The notes under the pieces are model-generated. The model worked only from the letters and a program-made list of their open reading frames with translations, was not told where the DNA came from and made no database searches. A stretch of 64,000 nucleotides of DNA from Bacteroidales bacterium (lineage in GTDB: Bacteria; Bacteroidota; Bacteroidia; Bacteroidales; Muribaculaceae): positions 23,600 to 87,599 of the forward strand of contig SUXJ01000012.1 of NCBI GenBank assembly GCA_015061005.1, given 5' to 3'. Every line of letters starts with the position of its first letter. Position 1 is the stretch's first letter. A program made the translations under genes and the position numbers. Below, in pieces: positions 10,503 through 17,412 of this stretch.

Positions 10503-10531
10503 CGAGGAGGAACCTTGCGGACTCCTCCTCG
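10503..10531 (-). terminator. Terminator of the 10551 lipoprotein gene
   Basis: A 9-bp stem (CGAGGAGGA with TCCTCCTCG) lies 20 nt after the stop codon of the lipoprotein gene. The following T-run on the minus strand is weak. Confidence 0.55.
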
Positions 10532-10550
10532 ATAAGTAATTCAGATTATT

Positions 10551-12656
10551 TTAGAACGTGAACTCGTTTACAGCGACGACACTCCACTTCTCACTTTTAA
10601 GATAGGCATTAGAACTATTGCGACTACGCCAACGAGCTCGCTTTGCATCGTTTTCGGTTGAGGACCAGAACACTCCGTCCGAGTTGCAGTAATCCACAAG
10701 CGTCACTAACAGCGAATATCCGGGAAGATACCAGCCGACTACCCCATTTACATTGAGAGCATCAACCGCGGCAAACGCCGGATAATGAGTTTGCCAATCA
10801 GGGAAGCTCTTTATAATTTTCATGTTTGCCTTGCCGTCATCGCCACACTCGGTTACTATGACTTCATCGGACCAAACGTAAGTGCCTTCTAATATTTTAT
10901 AGAAATAACCGACTCCGTTTTTCATTTCAAACACCTTACCGGAGCAATCGCCTTCGGAGAACACATCGCCAATGGCATACTTGCTTTGGTGAACCATAAA
11001 TGAGCCTCGTTCATCTGAACAAATTATTTTTGCTACACGATTTTCAGTAGTTTCATGCACACGAACCACAACGGCTCCGGCAGTGTAAGTGGCACTCACC
11101 CAATCAGCATCAGTTGAGAACGTCAGACCATCGAGATTTGTTTCAATCGGCAAACTGATCGTTTTGTTTGTTCTGTCGGCATAACAAGCGCCTTCATACA
11201 ACCCCTCGTAGGTTATATATGCAACCTTTCCCTCTTGTATTAAAGTGAACACCAACGGCTCCAGATTATCTAACGTCAACGTAAGAGTTGCCACTCGCTC
11301 TTCCTCCGAAGGATTATTTTGGACATTGTAAACTCGAATCCCGTCACCTATCAATTCAGCCTCAAACCATGTCTCTTGTCCGCCACCATAGTCAACAGAC
11401 AGTACAACATCATAGTAATGAGACGCTATGAAGCCAAAATAAACAGTTTCATTTTGCGGATATGATGCCGATATGGTCTTAGACTTCTGATTTTCATCAC
11501 GATACCCAAGAGATACATATCTTTTTTGAGTTACCGATTGTGACACCGATTCGCTAAGGCCAGGGCTAACCACTTCAACAACACACTCGCGATCATACCT
11601 GCTTTCATTCTCCTGCACATTAAATACGATGTTATACGAATCTAATGCGTCATTAAAATCATCGGCTCGAGAAATCGCTTTACCCTCCACCGAGCGTATT
11701 TTCAATGCATTGGCACGCATTGATGCTGTAACGTTAACAATATTGGCAGAAACCCAAGAGGCGAGTGCGACGACCTCGGTATATTCAAGACAATTTGTTG
11801 ATAATCCCACATTATAAGTACCACCCTTAAAATCCACGTCACAGAGTACGCTCAAATCACCAACTACTGTGGCATAAGGTTCCATACCGGCATAGGACAC
11901 TACAATTTCCTTTGTCTTCCCTGCTTTAGTTGTTAAAATCACCTTGGCAGACGTTGGTTCCGATGGCATTTTTTGCACACTTACCACTATTCCGTCTGAA
12001 AAAGCAGCGTTGCTCAACGATGATGCTTTCTGAACGCTACACCACGGCACTGCCGGTTCAACCGATGCAGTAAACGGTATCACATGCTCATTATCAAAGA
12101 ACAATGCCTGCGAACCGCCATTTTTGTCAAACGACAAAGCAGTTTGCTGAAGTTTTATTTCCTCATCTGATCCACCAAACGGCTCTTGATACTTAATATC
12201 AGCTCCGATTATCCCACCGTTAGTGTCGGTAATATAACGTTCAACGTAAATACGATAAAATTTCCCTTCTGCACCTTCATTAGCACGATAAACCACGTAA
12301 CCACTTCCGGGAGTGACGCGCATCTGATAGTTCCAACCATACTTGGGTATATACGATACATTTCCGAGACCTTTTACCTCGCCGATGCACGCAAACAACG
12401 TCTGTCCTGTGCGGTTATCTCCCATAAAGTTTTCATTCACGATAATAATACCGTCCAAGTATGTTTCGCCATTATTTTTATCTCTCATAGCGAGAGAAAT
12501 AGTGCCTACCGGATCCGGAACTTGTTCATTCGGATCTACAACTCCTGTTGGGTCATCGGGGTTGTCGGGGCCATCGGGTTCGCCACTTGAACAAGCGACC
12601 ATAGAAGCGATCAACACACTTCCAAGCAAAACTCTTTTCAATTTTTTATAAAACAT
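10551..12656 (-). CDS. Surface lipoprotein with BACON-like domains and a C-terminal FISUMP-like domain
   Basis: A 701-residue predicted lipoprotein. The ATG at 12654-12656 is chosen because MFYKKLKRVLLGSVLIASMVAC then forms a signal peptide ending in a lipidation cysteine, followed by an acidic, Pro-rich stretch (SSGEPDGPDNPDDPTG) like a Bacteroidetes lipoprotein export signal for the cell surface. The middle (about 160-500) has several Ig-like beta modules resembling BACON domains (LSFDKNGGSQAL ... VPWCSV). The C-terminal 140 residues (YAIGDVFSEGDCSGKVFEM ... WYLPGYSLL ... VFWSSTEND) resemble the major paralogous domain of Fibrobacter succinogenes/Bacteroidetes, a carbohydrate-related surface domain. 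Its upstream region is a long structured leader RNA with a terminator before the start codon, so expression may be attenuated. Ligand unknown. Confidence 0.8.
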   Translation of the reverse strand: MFYKKLKRVLLGSVLIASMVACSSGEPDGPDNPDDPTGVVDPNEQVPDPVGTISLAMRDKNNGETYLDGIIIVNENFMGDNRTGQTLFACIGEVKGLGNVSYIPKYGWNYQMRVTPGSGYVVYRANEGAEGKFYRIYVERYITDTNGGIIGADIKYQEPFGGSDEEIKLQQTALSFDKNGGSQALFFDNEHVIPFTASVEPAVPWCSVQKASSLSNAAFSDGIVVSVQKMPSEPTSAKVILTTKAGKTKEIVVSYAGMEPYATVVGDLSVLCDVDFKGGTYNVGLSTNCLEYTEVVALASWVSANIVNVTASMRANALKIRSVEGKAISRADDFNDALDSYNIVFNVQENESRYDRECVVEVVSPGLSESVSQSVTQKRYVSLGYRDENQKSKTISASYPQNETVYFGFIASHYYDVVLSVDYGGGQETWFEAELIGDGIRVYNVQNNPSEEERVATLTLTLDNLEPLVFTLIQEGKVAYITYEGLYEGACYADRTNKTISLPIETNLDGLTFSTDADWVSATYTAGAVVVRVHETTENRVAKIICSDERGSFMVHQSKYAIGDVFSEGDCSGKVFEMKNGVGYFYKILEGTYVWSDEVIVTECGDDGKANMKIIKSFPDWQTHYPAFAAVDALNVNGVVGWYLPGYSLLVTLVDYCNSDGVFWSSTENDAKRARWRSRNSSNAYLKSEKWSVVAVNEFTF

Positions 12657-12672
12657 AACATTAACGATTTGT

Positions 12673-12694
12673 GGCAAAAGCCCCCCCTCTTGCC
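12673..12694 (-). promoter_or_regulatory. Hairpin just upstream of the lipoprotein start codon
   Basis: GGCAA and TTGCC flank a G7 tract on the minus strand, between the leader terminator and the ATG at 12656. Such a hairpin could mask the ribosome binding region or compete with the upstream terminator stem. Function is inference. Confidence 0.35.
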
Positions 12695-12700
12695 GGACCG

Positions 12701-12999
12701 AAAAAAAGGTGTGGGGTTCCTACTGACTCCACCCTCTATCTCAGGTCTTCGCTACCTACGCTAACGGATAGAACATCGGCCCCACACCGCTATGCATAGA
12801 CGCCGCACTTTCAACAGAAAACACGGTCACTTCAACACATAGGATGTAGGTGCGACTGCCATCGGGTCTCTTAGCGTTCAAAGTTGCGAAGTTTGAGATA
12901 GAGAAACGAGATGTCAATAACACCTTCTGATATATTATAAATGCGGTCAAAAAACCGCAAAGCCGAATGCACACACTGACGCTTCAGTTGTCATAGGCT
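12701..12999 (-). ncRNA. Structured, terminated leader RNA upstream of the lipoprotein gene
   Basis: About 300 nt run from a predicted promoter (-7 box at 13005-13012) to a run of seven T on the minus strand. Visible stems in transcript order: ACTGA/TCAGT with a four-base loop, TGCGGT/ACCGCA, and a closing stem GGTGTGGGG/CCCCACACC (12708-12716 with 12780-12788, 9 bp) followed by U7. The 63-nt interior of the closing stem has nested pairs (TCTATC/GATAGA around AGGT/ACCT). This is a Rho-independent terminator built on a branched structure, 45 nt before the start codon of a surface lipoprotein. It could be a stand-alone small RNA or an attenuating leader. An open frame of 72 codons crosses it but starts with GTG inside a hairpin and I do not call it a gene. 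I do not recognise a named RNA family. Confidence 0.55.
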
Positions 13000-13004
13000 T
13001 GTTG

Positions 13005-13012
13005 CAAATATA
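13005..13012 (-). promoter_or_regulatory. -7 box of the structured leader RNA
   Basis: TATATTTG on the minus strand matches TAnnTTTG exactly. No good TTTG is seen 19-21 nt upstream, only an A/T-rich stretch. It predicts a start near 12999. Confidence 0.5.
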
Positions 13013-13058
13013 GTGATAAAAATTTATTCCCTAAAATAAAAATGTCAAATCAAAGGAA

Positions 13059-13583
13059 TTAAAGTTCGAGGAGACCTTCGGGGAGGTCCATCATGATGAT
13101 TTGCGTTTCTGAGTCAACGCTTAAAATCATTTCATCTACGACGGGAATCAACTGCCCGCTGCCTTGAATTGAGAAATACCAATTATCAGGAGTAAGTTCA
13201 ATAATGTCCGCCACCTTACCCACCGACACGTCAGCCTGCGCATCGATTATTTCGTAGCCGACAAGTTGACCCGCGGTCATATCCTCATTGACGTCATCAG
13301 GGTCTGCATAGACGTAAAGAGTTTGCCCAACAAGTGTAGACGCATCGGTTTCGGAGTCCACGTCGTCGAGCGTCAGCAAGAGGCTTGCAGCCCCTCTCAT
13401 TCTTGACGATGCCACAAAAAAAGGCACATCAAGACCATCTATTTCAACGATCAGACAAGCTTCGGGGGAGAAATCGGAATCCGGCTCCGCGCAATCGAAT
13501 AGTTCAACGTTTAGCTCACCTTTTACTCCGTGAGTTTTCAATATGCGCCCAACGGGGAGCTTAATTTTGTCGGGTTCGAGCAT
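13059..13583 (-). CDS. rimM: Ribosome maturation factor RimM
   Basis: RimM binds ribosomal protein S19 and assists maturation of the 30S head. The 174-residue protein has the N-terminal RimM beta-barrel (LPVGRILKTHGVKGELNVELF) and a C-terminal PRC-barrel (GQLVGYEIIDAQADVSVGKV ... LIPVVDEMILSVD). The start overlaps the last base of the DUF4290 stop, indicating translational coupling. It is the last gene of tetR-fabG-DUF4290-rimM. rimM is not beside rpsP-trmD-rplS here. Ordinary housekeeping. Confidence 0.95.
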   Translation of the reverse strand: MLEPDKIKLPVGRILKTHGVKGELNVELFDCAEPDSDFSPEACLIVEIDGLDVPFFVASSRMRGAASLLLTLDDVDSETDASTLVGQTLYVYADPDDVNEDMTAGQLVGYEIIDAQADVSVGKVADIIELTPDNWYFSIQGSGQLIPVVDEMILSVDSETQIIMMDLPEGLLEL

Positions 13584-14179
13584 TAACGGTGACGGCGTTT
13601 TTTCTTATTTTGTGTGGGTGCCTCAAGGATTTCAAACTCTCGCAAATGAGTTTCCTCGGCATTAAAAAGGATATGCCCTTGCGATAATTGCGCCAAGTCT
13701 GCAAAAACTCGCTTATCGGTTGCCACTTCCGGATTTTCAGCCATGAGGAGCTTTTTCATGTGGTTAGCAATGAGCAGCTCCAATTCGGCTCTGTCGGCAT
13801 CGCCCTGAGGCATGGCAATTGCCGTATCTATAAGTTTGAGGATATTAGCTCCATAAACGCGCTTAGAGATGAAATGCTGCGGGATTTCAACTCTCTCTGG
13901 GCGAGAATTGAGCGTTTCGGGCGAAACGGGCTCTGTGGGATAATCTATGTCGAGCTGAAAGTTACTCATAATCGCCAAGTGATCCCAAAGTTTGGCGCGC
14001 CACTCGGGATTGGTGCGTAGCTGAGGATTGAGCCGACAAATCGTATCGACAATCACGCGAGCGCAGGCATTGCGCTCGTCGCGATCCTCGATAGTTAAGC
14101 AGTGGTCAATCATTTGCTGCACATGCCGTCCATATTCCGGCATGGGCAGCGGAGACTGATGTGTATTGTACTGTAACAT
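13583..14179 (-). CDS. DUF4290 family protein
   Basis: A 198-residue soluble protein of the Bacteroidetes-restricted family DUF4290 (YNTHQSPLPMPEYGRHVQQM near the start, then ERNACARVIVDTICRLNPQ). No signal peptide or membrane segment is present, and the C-terminus is strongly basic (NKKKRRHR). Function is unknown. It lies 3 nt after fabG and overlaps rimM by one base, so it is translated together with a ribosome-maturation factor; with the basic tail this makes an RNA- or ribosome-related role conceivable, but that is inference from context only. Confidence 0.85.
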   Translation of the reverse strand: MLQYNTHQSPLPMPEYGRHVQQMIDHCLTIEDRDERNACARVIVDTICRLNPQLRTNPEWRAKLWDHLAIMSNFQLDIDYPTEPVSPETLNSRPERVEIPQHFISKRVYGANILKLIDTAIAMPQGDADRAELELLIANHMKKLLMAENPEVATDKRVFADLAQLSQGHILFNAEETHLREFEILEAPTQNKKKRRHR

Positions 14180-14182
14180 AAA

Positions 14183-14929
14183 TTACATATTCATGCCGCC
14201 ATCGACCTGAATAACCTGACCGGTTACGTAGCTCGACATGTCGGACGCAAGGAAGGTGGCCACGTCAGCAATATCTTCGGGCTTACCACCTCGGCGCAAG
14301 GGTATTTTCTTGGCCCAATCTTCACGTACGGAGTCGGGCAGAGCGGCTGTCATTGCTGTTTCGATGAAACCGGGAGCAATAGCGTTGGCACGAATGCCAC
14401 GGCTACCTACTTCTTGAGCAATGCTCTTGGCCAAAGCAATCATACCGGCCTTGGACGATGCATAGTTAGCTTGTCCGGCGTTACCATGAACGCCAACCAC
14501 TGACGCCATATTGATAATAGAGCCGCTGCGCTGCTTCATCATCACGGGAACCACTCCTTTGCAGAAGTTGAATGCGCTCTTAAGGTTAACGGTAATAACC
14601 GCATCCCACTGTGCTTCAGTCATGCGCATGAGCAAGCCGTCCTTAGTGATACCGGCATTGTTAACGAGGATGTCGATGCGACCGAAATCTTTAACCACTT
14701 GCTCAACCACTTCCTGAGTTTGAGCAAAATCTGCGGCATTTGAAGCATAGGCCTCAACTTTCACGCCGAGCGCTGCAATTTCAGCCTTAGTGGCTTCACC
14801 ATTTTCGTCAATTACGAGGTCCGTAAAAGCAATGTTTGCGCCTTCTTGAGCAAAGCGCACTGCAAGAGCCTTGCCAATACCGCGAGCGGCACCGGTAATA
14901 AGGGCGGTTTTTCCTTCGAGAAGTTTCAT
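14183..14929 (-). CDS. fabG: 3-oxoacyl-[acyl-carrier-protein] reductase FabG
   Basis: A short-chain dehydrogenase (248 aa) that reduces 3-oxoacyl-ACP with NADPH in fatty acid elongation. The Rossmann motif TGAARGIG is at 12-19, NNAG at 90-93, and the catalytic set is N115, S143, Y156, K160 (YASSK). The tail VTGQVIQVDGGMNM is typical of FabG. It lies 32 nt downstream of a TetR regulator and upstream of DUF4290-rimM. Other SDR activities are possible, but the close fit to FabG length and motifs makes the reductase assignment likely. Confidence 0.92.
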   Translation of the reverse strand: MKLLEGKTALITGAARGIGKALAVRFAQEGANIAFTDLVIDENGEATKAEIAALGVKVEAYASNAADFAQTQEVVEQVVKDFGRIDILVNNAGITKDGLLMRMTEAQWDAVITVNLKSAFNFCKGVVPVMMKQRSGSIINMASVVGVHGNAGQANYASSKAGMIALAKSIAQEVGSRGIRANAIAPGFIETAMTAALPDSVREDWAKKIPLRRGGKPEDIADVATFLASDMSSYVTGQVIQVDGGMNM

Positions 14930-14961
14930 ATTCTTATATTATTTAGAGTGAATATATGTTT

Positions 14962-15546
14962 TCAAGATTTTTTATTTTCTACCGCATCGATAATAAAATT
15001 GATGCATTGTTCTCGCCATTGCTCAGCCAATTCACGTTCTGAATCACGCATCAACGCGAGGTCGCTACCTCGAATTATCATGGCAAGCATTGATGGCAAT
15101 CGCTGCGCCTGAACGGGGTCAAAATCGCCCGATGCAACTCCGGCAGCGACTATTTTGTCAATCATATCATAGATGCGCTCGGCAGTCATTGTGCGCACTG
15201 AATTTGCGCGTTTGGCATCGCGTGAAAAGAATGACTTCAGCCACACATCGCCGCTCGATGGACTATCAACCACGAATTTTATGCGGTATTCCATGAGCGC
15301 ACGCAATTTATCGCCCGGAGTTATCCGACTTTCAATCGTTTGACTTAATTCCTTGATTATGCGAGCGGATTCATCTTCAATAACGGCTTGATAGATTTCG
15401 CTTTTGGTGCGAAAATAAGTGTAGATAGTGCGCCGCCCGCGATCGCTGGCGGTAGCAATATCGTTCATGGTTGTATTCTCGATGCCTTTGCGAGCAAAGA
15501 GCTGTCGGGCCACGTCGATGAGTCTTTCGCGCGTTCTTGATGCCAT
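14962..15546 (-). CDS. TetR/AcrR-family transcriptional regulator
   Basis: A 194-residue one-component repressor. Residues 5-50 form the TetR N-terminal HTH (RERLIDVARQLFARKGIEN ... MNDIATASDRGRRTIYTYF); the remainder is a helical ligand and dimerisation domain. It is the first gene of an operon with fabG, so it may sense acyl chains or lipid status and control fatty acid synthesis; that is inference from neighbourhood. The promoter -7 box ends only 10 nt before the ATG, so the mRNA should be leaderless or nearly so, and a repressor bound at the promoter would also cover the start codon. Confidence 0.9.
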   Translation of the reverse strand: MASRTRERLIDVARQLFARKGIENTTMNDIATASDRGRRTIYTYFRTKSEIYQAVIEDESARIIKELSQTIESRITPGDKLRALMEYRIKFVVDSPSSGDVWLKSFFSRDAKRANSVRTMTAERIYDMIDKIVAAGVASGDFDPVQAQRLPSMLAMIIRGSDLALMRDSERELAEQWREQCINFIIDAVENKKS

Positions 15547-15556
15547 TATTTCAGTG

Positions 15557-15587
15557 CAAATTTACGCAAATTCCGCGATATGAGCAA
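15557..15587 (-). promoter_or_regulatory. Promoter of tetR-fabG-DUF4290-rimM
   Basis: On the minus strand TTG (15585-15587), a 20-nt spacer and TAAATTTG (15557-15564) match the Bacteroidetes consensus. Only 10 nt lie between the -7 box and the ATG. Confidence 0.7.
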
Positions 15588-15615
15588 TAGCACCGTTACC
15601 GACCGGCCATAAACG

Positions 15616-15649
15616 AGACGAACTCGCGATTTAAGTCGCGAGTTCGTCT
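15616..15649 (-). terminator. Terminator after the rpmB-rpmG-DUF4295 operon
   Basis: A perfect 14-bp stem (AGACGAACTCGCGA with TCGCGAGTTCGTCT) and a 6-nt loop lie 41 nt after the DUF4295 stop. The T-run is weak, so part of the activity may be insulation from the tetR promoter. Confidence 0.7.
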
Positions 15650-15690
15650 GTATTATTATCGGTAAGAGTCTTTTTATTTAAATAGTTCTT

Positions 15691-15840
15691 TTACTTAAGA
15701 GCAGCCTTAACTGCGTCATTGGGAACCATTTCTTCTTTGAAGATGTATGCACCGGTTTTCGGTGAGCGTTCCATCTTGATTACTTTGCTGTAGGTACGGC
15801 CTTCACCCTTCTGAAGTGAGGCCACGGTTTTCTTTGCCAT
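15691..15840 (-). CDS. DUF4295 small protein
   Basis: A 49-residue ORF: ATG at 15838-15840, stop TAA at 15691-15693. It begins MAKKTVASLQKGEGRTYSKV and ends PNDAVKAALK, typical of DUF4295, a Bacteroidetes-specific small basic protein encoded directly after rpmB and rpmG. It lies 22 nt after rpmG. The location and the MAKK start shared with L33 suggest a ribosome-associated protein; the exact role is not known to me. Confidence 0.9.
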   Translation of the reverse strand: MAKKTVASLQKGEGRTYSKVIKMERSPKTGAYIFKEEMVPNDAVKAALK

Positions 15841-15862
15841 TTCCTGTGGGTCTTAAGGGTGA

Positions 15863-16051
15863 TTATTTAATTTCTTTGTGAACTGTCACCTTCTTGAGGA
15901 TGGGGTTGTACTTTTTGAGTTCCAAACGCTCAGAAGTGTTCTTGCGGTTCTTGGTGGTGATGTAGCGGGAAGTGCCGGGCATGCCGCTTGCCTTGTGTTC
16001 GGTGCATTCAAGAATCACCTGCACGCGATTACCTTTTGCTTTCTTTGCCAT
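15863..16051 (-). CDS. rpmG: 50S ribosomal protein L33
   Basis: A 62-residue large-subunit protein ([19 protein letters not shown] ... [20 protein letters not shown]). The zinc-binding cysteine pairs found in some L33 forms are absent (one Cys only), so this is the zinc-independent type. It starts 3 nt after rpmB and is followed by DUF4295. Confidence 0.97.
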   Translation of the reverse strand: MAKKAKGNRVQVILECTEHKASGMPGTSRYITTKNRKNTSERLELKKYNPILKKVTVHKEIK

Positions 16052-16054
16052 GAC

Positions 16055-16318
16055 TTAAAATCCTATGCATTTAATGTCGTTTTCTTTGAGATATCCCTTC
16101 TCGGCTGCTTGAAGCATAGCTGCATTGAGTCCGAGTTTGTTGATTGTGCGCAGACCTTTAGCGGAAATAGTGAGGGAAATCCACATTTCCTGTTCTGCCC
16201 AGTAGAACTTCTTGGTGAAGAGGTTTACGTTAAATTGGCGCTTGGTGCGACGCTTCGAGTGCGAAACGTTGTTACCGGTCATGGCTGTCTTGCCCGTGAT
16301 TTGACACATCTTTGACAT
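16055..16318 (-). CDS. rpmB: 50S ribosomal protein L28
   Basis: An 87-residue large-subunit protein beginning [20 protein letters not shown], with the conserved [13 protein letters not shown] core and the C-terminal [14 protein letters not shown]. First gene of the rpmB-rpmG-DUF4295 operon, with a well-formed promoter about 145 nt upstream. The 145-nt leader shows no obvious strong hairpin. Confidence 0.97.
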   Translation of the reverse strand: MSKMCQITGKTAMTGNNVSHSKRRTKRQFNVNLFTKKFYWAEQEMWISLTISAKGLRTINKLGLNAAMLQAAEKGYLKENDIKCIGF

Positions 16319-16466
16319 GGCTGTACGGTGTTGTCTTCTAACTGGTTATGTTATTATTTTACTAATCTCGAGAATTTGTTCCGAACCCTCAGCTCCTCGC
16401 TCATATCATCGGCAAGCGCATCACTTCTCGCCGACTTTTCCGGAGATAGGGTCACAAAACAGTGTG

Positions 16467-16498
16467 CAAAGTAACGAATTTTTTGGCAAATGCGCAAA
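16467..16498 (-). promoter_or_regulatory. Promoter of rpmB operon
   Basis: On the minus strand TTTG (16495-16498), a 20-nt spacer and TTACTTTG (16467-16474) form a Bacteroidetes promoter with a slightly variant -7 box. The start would be near 16460. Confidence 0.65.
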
Positions 16499-16524
16499 TA
16501 TTCGTTGAATTTTCTTTAAATTTT

Positions 16525-17412
16525 CTATTCGGAGATATTGATTATCACCTTCCCTTCGGCAACGGCTTGATCATAGAGACGCATTCTTAACAATGCGTCA
16601 AGTTCTGTCAAGCGAGTTGCTTCAAGGGTTTCTCGAATGAGCGGGGCAGCCGACTCATAAGGCATAACAGCTCCGACAGGCAAAACATCGCTAACGGAAA
16701 GCAGATAAGTAAAGCCGTCATGCTCAAGCTCAAAGGTATATCCTTTTCGAAGTTGCGACGCTGATATTTCTGCGGGAATTTTGGTAATTATCTGCTCCCA
16801 AGGAACCCACTCATCACGAAAATAGTCATAATGAATAGCCCCATACAGCCCCACCTTTTCCAATTCCTCTATATCCTTTTGCAAGGTGGATTTATAGAGT
16901 TTCTTGACTTTTGCAATGGCAGGAGCATTCGATTCGATTTTAATATAAATACCTTTTAGCTGCGGTTGACGCAGTTTCATTGCCGAGGCATGATCGGCGT
17001 AATATTGCCTCACATCAGCTTCTGAAATATGCAGAGAACTATCGGCTCTCACCGCCAATTCGCGATATTTCCACATAATGAGGTTTCGGCGATATTCTTC
17101 CGTCAGCCGCTCAATTTCATCGTAACTGCCAATTTTCTCGAGGGCCACTTCGGTAATCAATTTATCGGATACCCAAGTCTTTACATATGCAGCCACAAAA
17201 TTAGCCGAATCTACCGGCGAAAGGTTTACCGGCAATGCCCGACGCATGTCGTCAAGAGTCAACACCGACGTTCCAACAACGGCAAGCGTTTCTGCGGAGT
17301 CTGCCGCCGATAACGCCTCAGTCGTCCTCTTAAACGAGCAAGCGGCCACTGCCGAAAGCATCATAACGATGCTCGCTGCGATGGCCGCTCGCTTTGTGAT
17401 AGTTCTAATCAT
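16525..17412 (-). CDS. SurA-like periplasmic lipoprotein without an evident parvulin domain
   Basis: A 295-residue predicted lipoprotein (MIRTITKRAAIAASIVMMLS, then AVAAC as lipobox). Residues 40-135 resemble a SurA N-terminal chaperone segment (VVGTSVLTLDDMRRALPVNL, VKTWVSDKLITEVALEK). Where SurA homologues have parvulin, this protein has a region starting LRQPQLKGIYIKI, without the paired parvulin hallmarks HIL and GG. Its ATG overlaps the stop of the upstream two-parvulin protein by 4 nt, so the two are translationally coupled and probably act together on outer-membrane or T9SS client folding. Chaperone rather than isomerase activity is inferred. Confidence 0.75.
   Translation of the reverse strand: MIRTITKRAAIAASIVMMLSAVAACSFKRTTEALSAADSAETLAVVGTSVLTLDDMRRALPVNLSPVDSANFVAAYVKTWVSDKLITEVALEKIGSYDEIERLTEEYRRNLIMWKYRELAVRADSSLHISEADVRQYYADHASAMKLRQPQLKGIYIKIESNAPAIAKVKKLYKSTLQKDIEELEKVGLYGAIHYDYFRDEWVPWEQIITKIPAEISASQLRKGYTFELEHDGFTYLLSVSDVLPVGAVMPYESAAPLIRETLEATRLTELDALLRMRLYDQAVAEGKVIINISE

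Noticed and set aside
10363..10550. CIRCE/HrcA operator near groES
   Set aside because: I looked for TTAGCACTC-N9-GAGTGCTAA and close variants and found none.
12756..12974. 72-codon minus-strand frame in the structured leader
   Set aside because: Starts at a GTG within a hairpin, ends inside the terminator structure, and resembles no protein I know. Treated as part of the RNA, though a short peptide cannot be excluded.
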